A DNA stretch of 8,836 nt from Rubrobacter_F sp036388755 (GTDB lineage Bacteria > Actinomycetota > Rubrobacteria > Rubrobacterales > Rubrobacteraceae). The notes under the pieces are model-generated. The model was not told the DNA's origin. It saw nothing but the letters and a program-made list of their open reading frames with translations, and did not search any database. Shown one piece after another: positions 1 through 6,102 of this stretch. Both the position numbers and the translations under genes were made by a program. The DNA is taken from contig DASVRE010000214.1 in the NCBI GenBank assembly GCA_036388755.1, positions 1 through 8,836 on the forward strand. The letters run 5' to 3'. The stretch's first letter is position 1. The number at the start of each line of letters is the position of its first letter.

Positions 1-1
1 G

Positions 2-367
2 CGCATGCGCGCCGGACGGCCTAGAGAAGCCCTAGGAGAGCTTCTGGCGATGGGACGGCGGGCGAACCGCTTCTTCGACGCCGAGGCGCCGTGGCAGAGC
101 CGCAAGGAGGACCCGGAGCAGGCCCGGGCCACGCTCTACGCCTGCTCGGTCCTGCTCGGCTCCATCGCCTACCACGCCGCCCCCTTCGTCCCGGAGGCCG
201 TCGAGCGGCTCTCGGAGTTCTTCGATGGGCCGATAGCGCGAATCTCCGACCTCGAAGCTCTCCCCGACGCCTACCATGCGCGTAACGCCAAACCCCTGTT
301 CAGGCGGGTCGAAGACGCGGAGGTTGAGGCTGCCGAAGTCAAGCTCTCCCGCGCCGCTACGGCTTAA
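2..367 (+). CDS. metG: Methionyl-tRNA synthetase, C-terminal part (partial at the window edge)
   Basis: This is the 3' end of a cytoplasmic class I aminoacyl-tRNA synthetase that charges tRNA-Met. About 121 codons are visible and the reading frame is open to the left edge, so the catalytic domain with HIGH and KMSKS lies outside the window. What is seen is the helical anticodon-binding domain: the ANRFFDAEAPW segment followed by RKEDPEQA, then APFVPEAVERL, and the terminal KPLFRRVED typical of bacterial MetRS. There is no C-terminal tRNA-binding (Trbp111-like) extension; the protein stops about 20 residues after KPLFRRVE. The in-frame ATG at position 5 is an internal methionine, not a start. 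A strong hairpin follows the stop by one base. I am confident of the family; only the 5' part is missing. Confidence 0.95.
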   Translation, partial: RMRAGRPREALGELLAMGRRANRFFDAEAPWQSRKEDPEQARATLYACSVLLGSIAYHAAPFVPEAVERLSEFFDGPIARISDLEALPDAYHARNAKPLFRRVEDAEVEAAEVKLSRAATA

Positions 368-368
368 A

Positions 369-402
369 GCGGTTTGCAGAGGGCCAGCCTTCTGCAAACC
401 GC
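369..402 (+). terminator. Perfect 12-bp hairpin directly after metG, terminator-like without a U tract
   Basis: Arms GCGGTTTGCAGA (369-380) and TCTGCAAACCGC (391-402) are exact reverse complements. One G-U and two G-C pairs can extend the stem inward to a CCAG tetraloop (384-387), giving about 15 pairs. The stem begins one base after the metG TAA, the place for a transcription terminator or an mRNA 3'-end stabiliser. No run of T follows on either strand, so it is not a canonical intrinsic terminator. It might serve both converging genes, metG and the transporter. Confidence 0.6.
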
Positions 403-495
403 ACTGTCAGCGGTCGGCTCGTGGCGGTCAGCAAGAAACGACAACCGGTGACTGTGGGCTCACTGCAAAGTACTTAAGAGGCTTTGGCCCCGCTT

Positions 496-1722
496 TTAAC
501 CCTGGTCTTCCCCAGGGGTTGGGGGTTGTTCACTGGGGACCAGGCGGAACGAGAGGGCAAAGATCAGGGCTCCCGCCATCGCTATGGTCCCGAGGGCCAC
601 TCGCAGGCCGAGGATCTCCGCGAGCCCGCCGACGAGCACCGGCCCGAGCAAGAACCCGCCGTAGCCGAGGGTTGTGACGACCGAGATCGCCCCTCCCGCC
701 CGTCCGGGAGCGAGGTCTCCGGCCACCGAGAAGGCCACGGGAACTATCGCCGAAAGCGCGAGACCTACCACGAGGAACCCGGCAACGACGAGGACTGGCT
801 CCAGGGTCGCCAGCGCGAACGCCATCCCGACCGCCGTGAGCAGCCCCGCGCCCAGAAGGGTCCGGCGGTTACCAAAGAGAACCACGGTCCAGGCGGCTCC
901 CAGGCGTCCGACGGTCATCGCGGCGTGAAAGACCGCGACCCCCGAGGCACCGAGAAAGGCAGGCAGCTCGAGGGTCTGCCGCAGGTATATGCCGGACCAG
1001 TGCTCCATCTCCCCCTCTGAGAGAAGCCCGAGGGTAGCGACGAAAGCGACGAGCAGGAGAGGCAAGTTCCGGTAGATCCCGAAGCGTTCGATCTTTTCGC
1101 CGGCTCCTGAATCCTCCGTGGGGTTAGGAAACCGGGTTATCGCCACGGCGAGGATAACCACCGCGAGCGGCGCGAGGACCACGAGGTAGACGTACCGGAA
1201 GCCTACCCCGGCCGAGAGGAGGGAGCCCGCCGAGAGGGCCCCGACCACCCCGCCGGCGCTGAACGCCGCGTGTAGGATGGCCATTATGCGGTGGTCGGCC
1301 GCCCTCTCGAGGTCGATCGCGGCGGCGTTTATACCCACGTCGTAGAGCCCAGAGGCGGCGTACAGTAACGTCAGGGCCGCTAAAAGGGCCGCGTAGTTGC
1401 CGGCGGCGGCCACGGCAGCGACCCCCGCCCCGAAGGCTCCGCCCGAGAGGATCAGGAACGGGCGACGCCCCAAGCGGTCCGTCGTCCATCCCAAGAGGGC
1501 CATCGCGAGGATAGAGGCCGCGGCCCCCACAAAGAGAGCGAACCCCAGAGATCCGGGAGAGAGGGCGAGCGCATCGCTCAAGTCCGCCAGCAGGACCGCG
1601 AAAGTGCCCCAGAAGAAGCCAAAGAAGCCGAAAGCCCCGAGCAATACCGGCAGGGCGTGTTTTCTCGCACGCAAGCTCTGATCCTCCGGTTCGACTCCGC
1701 GCACGCGGCTCCTATCGCACAT
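496..1722 (-). CDS. Major facilitator superfamily transporter, 12 helices
   Basis: A 408-residue inner-membrane secondary transporter. About twelve hydrophobic segments run through it, the first near residues 24-45. The MFS signature between helices 2 and 3 is clear as GWTTDRLGRRP (residues 78-88), and a charged cytoplasmic loop (about 202-222) separates the two six-helix halves. The overall look, including LYDVGINAAAIDLERA in helix 4-5, resembles the YbjJ/fucose-permease-like group, but the substrate cannot be read from sequence. The longest frame starts at ATG 1722, which has no evident ribosome site. A TTG at 1674 (residue 17, before RARKHALPV) has GGAGG eight bases upstream and may be the true start; the first 16 residues are polar and dispensable for the fold. 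It converges on metG and diverges from the peroxiredoxin operon. Confidence 0.93.
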   Translation of the reverse strand: MCDRSRVRGVEPEDQSLRARKHALPVLLGAFGFFGFFWGTFAVLLADLSDALALSPGSLGFALFVGAAASILAMALLGWTTDRLGRRPFLILSGGAFGAGVAAVAAAGNYAALLAALTLLYAASGLYDVGINAAAIDLERAADHRIMAILHAAFSAGGVVGALSAGSLLSAGVGFRYVYLVVLAPLAVVILAVAITRFPNPTEDSGAGEKIERFGIYRNLPLLLVAFVATLGLLSEGEMEHWSGIYLRQTLELPAFLGASGVAVFHAAMTVGRLGAAWTVVLFGNRRTLLGAGLLTAVGMAFALATLEPVLVVAGFLVVGLALSAIVPVAFSVAGDLAPGRAGGAISVVTTLGYGGFLLGPVLVGGLAEILGLRVALGTIAMAGALIFALSFRLVPSEQPPTPGEDQG

Positions 1723-1735
1723 GTCCGACCGTCAG

Positions 1736-1763
1736 GGTATAGTCGGCAAGAGCTTTTCACAAA
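1736..1763 (-). promoter_or_regulatory. Possible promoter of the MFS gene
   Basis: On the minus strand TTTGTG (1758-1763) and TATACC (1736-1741) are 16 bases apart, a weak sigma-70 match ending 13 bases before the ATG at 1722. It lies in the 98-base divergent gap between the transporter and the peroxiredoxin operon. The match is modest and is offered only because the position fits. Confidence 0.3.
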
Positions 1764-1820
1764 GGGCAAGCTGCGGAACGACCTCGGCCACAATGGACCT
1801 GTAAAAGAAAGGAACCTGGC

Positions 1821-2654
1821 GTGACAACCAGCCTCCACGTAGGGGACGTCTTTCCGGACTTCGAGCTACCGGACCACCGCAAAAAGCCGCGGCGGCTCTC
1901 TAGGTACTTAAAGCCAGGTCCCGTGGACGAGAAGCTCGGCTTCACCGACGGTTACCCACTTATCTTGATCTTCGGCCGCGGATTCTTCTGCCCGCGCGAC
2001 CAACAACACATGCGCCAGCTGGTCGCGTTCCAGGACGAGCTCGCAGTGAACTTCGGCAGGCTGGTGACGGTCAGCACCGACGCGCCGCTGGTGGGAGCGG
2101 CCTTCCGCGCCGGGCTGGGAGCGGATTGGCCCTTTCTGTCCGACGAAAACCGGGAAGTCATAGAGCGAATCGGTATCCTCGACGAGAACGAGGGTGAGTA
2201 CGCCTACGTAGCGCGGCCCTTCACCTTCGTGCTACGGCCCGACCTGACGATACACAAGATCTACGACGGCTGGTTCTTCGTCGGGCGGCCGACGCTAGAA
2301 GAGCTACGCCAAGATTTGCGCGAGGTCATGAGCGGGCGGTCCGATTACAGCTACGAGGCGCACGATACAACGGAGGCCAAGAGGATTCGAATCCCCCAGC
2401 AGGAGTGGATCGACGGCGCGCCGCCGCTCGGCGCTAATGGCCTGCACGTAGCGCGGGGCGTGGTACGCTCTTTCGACGTGGACGCGGGCGTAGGTGAGAT
2501 CGAAAGCGACGCCTCGGAGTGCGGTATATTCTTCCACTTCACCGCCACCCCGGGCGAGGGATACCGCACCCTGAAATCGGGTACTCCGGTAGCGTTCGAG
2601 GTCGTCGAGAACGAGACGGGCCCAACGGCCCGCAACATTCAGAAGCGAGGATAG
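1821..2654 (+). CDS. Peroxiredoxin-like (AhpC/TSA fold) protein fused to a cold-shock-type domain
   Basis: A 277-residue cytoplasmic protein with two parts. Residues 6-170 are a thioredoxin-fold redoxin domain: GDVFPDFELPDH at the start, the strand PLILIFGRGFFCPRDQQ with the only active-site cysteine, C57, then PFLSDENREVIERIGI and PFTFVLRPD. The usual PxxxTxxC motif and a CxxC partner are absent (CPRD), so it would act as a one-Cys peroxidase or have another redox role. Residues 212-276 match a CspA-type OB fold: GVVRSFDVDAGVGEIESD, IFFHFTATPGEGYRTLKSGTPVAFEV and the closing GPTARNIQ. The RNP2-like IFFHF is kept, but the RNP1 position reads AGVGEI, lacking two aromatics. The second cysteine, C234, sits in this domain. 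The start is GTG with AAAGGA (1808-1813) seven bases upstream. It leads an operon with the MOSC gene seven bases behind. The family calls are firm; the physiological substrate is unknown. Confidence 0.9.
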   Translation: MTTSLHVGDVFPDFELPDHRKKPRRLSRYLKPGPVDEKLGFTDGYPLILIFGRGFFCPRDQQHMRQLVAFQDELAVNFGRLVTVSTDAPLVGAAFRAGLGADWPFLSDENREVIERIGILDENEGEYAYVARPFTFVLRPDLTIHKIYDGWFFVGRPTLEELRQDLREVMSGRSDYSYEAHDTTEAKRIRIPQQEWIDGAPPLGANGLHVARGVVRSFDVDAGVGEIESDASECGIFFHFTATPGEGYRTLKSGTPVAFEVVENETGPTARNIQKRG

Positions 2655-2661
2655 CCACGGG

Positions 2662-3345
2662 ATGAAGTTACTCTCCGTAAACGTTTCGTTGCCCGAAGAA
2701 GTACCGCACGAGCGCGAAACAGTGTCCACAGGCATCTTCAAAGACCCGGTCGATGGTCGGGTCATGCTGCGGGCTATGAACCTCGACGGAGATGGACAGG
2801 CGGACCTCGAGAATCATGGGGGCATCTACCAGGCGGCTTACGTGTACTCCGTCGAGAACTACGACCACTGGCGACACGAGCTAGGCCGGGACGATCTCGC
2901 CTTCGGCCAGTTTGGGGAGAACTTTACGGTCGAGGGGATGGCGGAAGACCACATTTATATCGGTGACGTCTTCCACGTGGGCGACGCGTTGGTCGAAGTC
3001 GCCCAGCCGTGGCCCCCGTGTTTCAAGCTCGGCATCAAGATGGGCATGCCTCGGTTTCCTAAGATGTTTCTGGCGAGCGGTCGTGTCGGTTTCTACTTGC
3101 GCGTTCTCAAGGAAGGTGAGGTCGGCGCGGGGGACGCGTTCGAGCGCCTCGAAGAGTGCCCCGAACGGATATCGGTACGGCAGATAAGCCGCCTGCTCTT
3201 CTTCGAGCCGGAGAACCTAGAAGGAGCGAAACGGGCGCTGCGGATTCGAGCACTATCGCCCGGGTGGCGTAGCTCGTTCGAAGACCGCCTGACCAAAGCC
3301 GGTAAGAATCAAGACGATGCTGCAGAGAAGGAGAGTTCTGGATGA
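2662..3345 (+). CDS. MOSC domain protein, YiiM-like
   Basis: A 227-residue protein with an N-terminal MOSC beta-barrel and a C-terminal three-helix extension, the layout of YiiM. MOSC domains are related to the molybdenum cofactor sulfurase C-terminal domain and bind or transfer sulfur to molybdenum cofactor; YiiM-type proteins are linked to reduction of N-hydroxylated compounds. Seen here: QADLENHGGIYQAAYVYS, GQFGENFTVEGM, IGDVF, then EVAQPWPPCFKLG with the conserved cysteine C120. Most relatives have arginine where this has tryptophan before PPC. Residues about 165-210 (ERISVRQISRLLFF, ALSPGWRSSFEDRL) form the 3-alpha domain. A 15-residue hydrophilic tail follows. The ATG lies seven bases after the peroxiredoxin stop, with AGGA (2648-2651) as a modest ribosome site. 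Its TGA overlaps the next ATG as ATGA, so it is coupled to the dehydrogenase gene. Confidence 0.92.
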   Translation: MKLLSVNVSLPEEVPHERETVSTGIFKDPVDGRVMLRAMNLDGDGQADLENHGGIYQAAYVYSVENYDHWRHELGRDDLAFGQFGENFTVEGMAEDHIYIGDVFHVGDALVEVAQPWPPCFKLGIKMGMPRFPKMFLASGRVGFYLRVLKEGEVGAGDAFERLEECPERISVRQISRLLFFEPENLEGAKRALRIRALSPGWRSSFEDRLTKAGKNQDDAAEKESSG

Positions 3346-4441
3346 AAGCGGTCGCCGTCTTCCCCGGTAAGCCCGACAGCATGCACCTCGCAGACCTGCC
3401 GGAGCCGAGCGTCGAGGATGTTCCCGACGGGCGCGGCGTACTCGTCGAGGTACTGCGCGTTGGGGTGGACGGGACAGACGGAGAGATCAACGCCGGCGAG
3501 TACGGTGCGTCCCCGGAGGGCTACGACTTTCTGGTCACCGGCCACGAATCGTTAGGGCGCGTGCTTGAGGTGGGCCCGAACGTGCGCACCCTGCGTCCCG
3601 GCGACTACGTAACGGCGACCGTGCGCAGACCCGGCACCAGCATATACGACCGGATCGGCACCTACGACATGACGACCGACGAGACGTACTACGAGCGCGG
3701 CATCAACTTGCTGCACGGCTTCCTGACCGAGCTGCGTAGACGATCCGGAGTACATAGTCAAGATGCCCGCCGCCCTAGAGGAGATCGGGGTGCTGATGGA
3801 GCCGGTCAGCATTATCGAGAAAGGCGTGAAGCAGGCGTACGAGGTACAACGCCGTCTCGGGGTCTGGCGACCGAATCACGCCGCGGTGGTAGGCGCCGGC
3901 TCCTTAGGACTCCTGGCGACGCTGGTCCTCCGGCTGCAGGGCCTGGAGGTAACGACGCTGGCGCGCACCGATCCTCACACGCTAAACAGCGAACTCGTGG
4001 AGGCGCTGGGCGCGCTACGAGAGCACTAATTAGCTACCGCTCTCCCAAGCCGCTGAGCAGTATGGGCCGTTCGACATTGTTTTCGAGGCTACGGGGTCGA
4101 GCAGCGTAGCTTTCGAGGGTATGGAGGCTTTGGGCAAGAACGGCGTTCTGGTACTGACCGGCATCAGCGGCGCGGACCGCGCTATCGAGGTGCCCGGAGA
4201 CCGAATCTTGACCGGCTTCGTGCTCGGCAACAAGGTTGCGGTCGGTACGGTGAACGCGAACCGGGAACACTTCGAGCGCGGTGTTCAGGACGTAGCGCTG
4301 GCAGAGATGCAGTATCTGGGGTGGCTGAAGCGCCTTCTGACCCATCCCGTTCAGGGCCTCGACGGCTACACCGAGATGGTGCGTCTACTAACCGAGGAGG
4401 AGAGTGCCATCAAGGTGTTCATCGAGGTAAACGATCTTTAA
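3342..4441 (+). pseudogene. Glucose 1-dehydrogenase-type zinc MDR dehydrogenase, broken by two frameshifts and a stop
   Basis: Reading across three frames gives about 366 residues of a medium-chain dehydrogenase resembling glucose 1-dehydrogenases, which oxidise aldoses with NAD(P). Frame one (3342-3731) carries VGVDGTDGEINAGEYG, the GHES zinc-ligand region and DRIGTYDMTTDETYYERGINLLHGFLTE. Frame two (from 3733) carries VDDPEYIVKMP, LMEPVSIIEKG and the Rossmann motif VVGAGSLGLLA. Frame three (from about 4013 to 4441) carries YGPFDIVFEATG, GNKVAVGTVNANREHFERGV and LLTHPVQGLDGY. The first shift lies at 3731-3733. The second lies in the GCGC run at 4009-4016, where two bases appear to be missing from an expected LGARY. 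TAG at 4031-4033 then interrupts frame three. Each shift is one base gained or two lost. Start ATG overlaps the MOSC stop, with AAGGAG (3328-3333) eight bases upstream. A single error could be a sequencing fault; three together indicate a real pseudogene. Confidence 0.9.
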
Positions 4442-4450
4442 ACGATCTTT
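4429..4450 (+). repeat. 11-bp exact tandem duplication at the dehydrogenase stop
   Basis: AAACGATCTTT occurs twice without a gap (4429-4439 and 4440-4450). The TAA that ends the dehydrogenase frame (4439-4441) is formed by the junction of the two copies. It looks like a small slippage or repair duplication and adds to the signs of decay in this stretch. Confidence 0.9.
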
Positions 4451-4542
4451 GGGGGCACGCGGACGCGCCTCGGCCAGGGCTACGCTTCCGCTTCACCGCG
4501 CCTGACTTTTCGAGCGGTCGACCATCGGTGAGAAGTCGGGGT

Positions 4543-4931
4543 CTATTCCCCCGGCTTCACGCCTTCGAGGAGCGCGAGCTTTAGCCACTTCCAGTGGCAA
4601 TCGACGTCACGAATCCGATCTCCTGGAGCCAGCCGAGTTGTGTCTCCACGTCGAGCTACCGTTTGGACGGGTTCTCCTCCTTCGGGGCGAGCCCCAAAGC
4701 ACTTGGGAAACGCTCGTGCAGGCGCGCATTCGGCGAAGAGGCGTGCTCGAGGGTGCAGAAAACGCCGTCGGGTTTGAGTAGGCCGAAGACCCCCTCGTAG
4801 AGCTCGCGCCTGCGCTCGTCTTCGAGGTGGTGAATAGCGAAGCAGGAGAAGATCGCGTCGAAGCGTCCTCCCGAATCGCGTAGAGGCTTCCTGAGGTCTT
4901 GCTCAACCACCCGCACCGAGTCACGAGTTCT
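4543..4931 (-). pseudogene. Class I SAM-dependent methyltransferase remnant, 5' end missing
   Basis: The visible part begins at or near VRVVEQDLRKPL (GTG codon at 4914-4916) and continues with RFDAIFSCFAIHHLED, RRELYEGVFGLLKPDGVF and LEHASSPNARLHERF. These are motifs II to V of a Rossmann-fold methyltransferase; the AIHHL segment is typical of small-molecule methyltransferases. The first part of the domain, including the glycine-rich SAM-binding motif I, is absent: the preceding in-frame codon block runs straight into the thyX stop at 4932-4934. A TAG at 4656-4658 interrupts the frame after PSKR, yet the same frame resumes with LDVETQLGWLQEIGF. A shift near 4608-4612 is then needed to read DVDCHWKWLKLALLEGVKP, ending at TAG 4543-4545. 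Truncation, a stop and a frameshift make it a dead remnant. The substrate cannot be inferred. Confidence 0.8.
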
Positions 4932-5726
4932 CTACGCCTTTCTGTACTTCGTCGTAACCTTGTGGGTACCGTCGGGAAGGCTCTGGAGTTGATAGTCGCC
5001 AAAGAGAATCGGATCGACGGCGAAGAGGCAGAGGAAGAGCCGCACCGCGAGGTTGCGGATTTCGCTCTCCGCGTGCTCGTCGGCCCGCATCTCGATTATG
5101 TGCCTCAAAGCCCGAACGTTTCCGGTAAAGACCATCGGCGCCTCGGTCTCGTTGGGCAACAACGAGCGCGCCGTCTGCTGCACCTTCTTGCGCGCGTCGG
5201 TCCTGTATTCAGCATCCAGGAGGGCTTCCCCCCTCTCCTGACGCTCTAGCAGCCGGTCCGCCATCGTCCCGTACTCCGCCGCCGCCCGATCGGCTCGCTC
5301 CTCAAAAAGGGCGTGCAACTCCGGGTCGTTCTGGTACTCGGGCCGCTCCACGAACCGCAATACGGCGCCCGAAACATAGCGTTGCGAAACTTGTGAGATT
5401 CCAACGCCGGCTCTGTGTCGCACGAGCTCGTGAGTGACGCTGCGGCTGATGCCGTAGAGCAGGAAGCTGAAGCTCGCGTGTTCCAACACGCTGCCGTGGC
5501 CGGCAGAGGTGAGCCGCTCGAAGTACGCGGCGGCGTTCTCGTTGGTAGTACGTCTCGGACCGAACGACATATAACAGAGCTGTCCGGATGTCTTGCAGAG
5601 CTGCGAGGAGTCCGGGAGCGCAGTCGGGTCGTCGATATACGCCGGGAAACCGGAAGTGGGATCGAAGCCTTCGAGGAAACCGCTGAGGCCAGCGGCGTTG
5701 GTCTGTGGCTTGGCCAACACGACCAC
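4932..5726 (-). CDS. thyX: Flavin-dependent thymidylate synthase ThyX
   Basis: Converts dUMP to dTMP using methylene-tetrahydrofolate and FAD/NADPH; a cytoplasmic tetramer in known members. Diagnostic segments, numbered from the proposed start: QLCKTSGQLCYMSFGPRRT (about 40-60), SAGHGSVLEHASFSFLLYGISR (73-94), the ThyX motif beginning RHR at 103-105 and followed by SQVSQRYV, and the dUMP-binding LLPNETEAP near the C-terminal third. By my count eight residues, not the textbook seven, lie between RHR and the second serine, S114. I chose GTG at 5726 (264 residues, VVVLAKPQTNAAGL), with GAAGG eight bases upstream. The frame stays open to ATG 6020, but the extra 98 residues match nothing I know of ThyX. 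The stop is followed directly by the methyltransferase remnant in the same frame. Confidence 0.95.
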   Translation of the reverse strand: MVVLAKPQTNAAGLSGFLEGFDPTSGFPAYIDDPTALPDSSQLCKTSGQLCYMSFGPRRTTNENAAAYFERLTSAGHGSVLEHASFSFLLYGISRSVTHELVRHRAGVGISQVSQRYVSGAVLRFVERPEYQNDPELHALFEERADRAAAEYGTMADRLLERQERGEALLDAEYRTDARKKVQQTARSLLPNETEAPMVFTGNVRALRHIIEMRADEHAESEIRNLAVRLFLCLFAVDPILFGDYQLQSLPDGTHKVTTKYRKA

Positions 5727-5759
5727 TCCCGGCGCCTTCAGATAAGCGGTCCCGGCGCC
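5727..5759 (-). repeat. Two GGCGCC-centred 10-bp direct repeats just before the thyX start
   Basis: TCCCGGCGCC occurs at 5727-5736 and 5750-5759 (plus-strand reading). Because GGCGCC is its own reverse complement, the two copies can also pair as a six-base stem with a 17-base loop in the thyX mRNA. The downstream arm overlaps the proposed GAAGG ribosome site, so folding could hide it. Functional relevance is inferred only. Confidence 0.4.
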
Positions 5760-6102
5760 AGTGTGGGAGACCAGGGAGTGTATGGCTGGGAAGCCGCTGG
5801 AGACGATCCCGCCCAACTCCTCGAACAGTTCCGATACGCGCCCGCGCTTGCTCGTCTCCAAACGTCTCCCTTCTACGCTCGCTCGGGGAAAGGTTAGCTC
5901 ATTTGCAGACGCTGTACAGAGCTCCGAGACGTACCGACCTTCGGACGCCTCGTACGACAAGAACATGAACCCTCGTCGATTCGCTATCTCGATGAGCCTT
6001 GACCCTCTTGTACCGCGCATCGTCTCTGTATAGCGAGAGGTTCAGCAGACGAAACCTCACCTGCTACGAAGGGGTTCTCGAGGGCGTGGACGGTGCCGCT
6101 AG
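5727..6102. other. 376-base stretch between the sigma factor and thyX without a confident gene
   Basis: On the minus strand the thyX frame remains open back to ATG 6020, encoding 98 residues (for example GRYVSELCTASANELTF, then ELGGIVSSGFPAIHSL) that I do not recognise. Third-position GC in this stretch is about 70% by rough count, so coding use is neither supported nor excluded. Near the sigma-factor end, 6037-6065 contains two interleaved short complementary pairs: GAGGTT with AACCTC, and AGCAG with CTGCT. No convincing promoter for thyX, terminator or tRNA was found. Most likely this is the intergenic leader of thyX. Confidence 0.5.

Noticed and set aside
406..432. GTCAGCGGTC / GCGGTCAGC short repeats after metG
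   Set aside because: Only six to ten bases each and irregular spacing; too little to call a repeat array or CRISPR.
496..525. Imperfect inverted repeat across the MFS stop codon
   Set aside because: Stem needs a bulge, overlaps the coding end and lacks a U tract; not strong enough to list as a terminator.
484..1020. Long plus-strand open frame across the transporter region
   Set aside because: Antisense shadow of the MFS gene; its translation is arginine- and proline-rich with no domain, while the minus frame has twelve helices and the MFS motif.
3731..4033. Programmed frameshifting in the dehydrogenase
   Set aside because: No slippery heptamer or stimulatory structure is apparent, and two shifts plus an in-frame TAG fit decay better.
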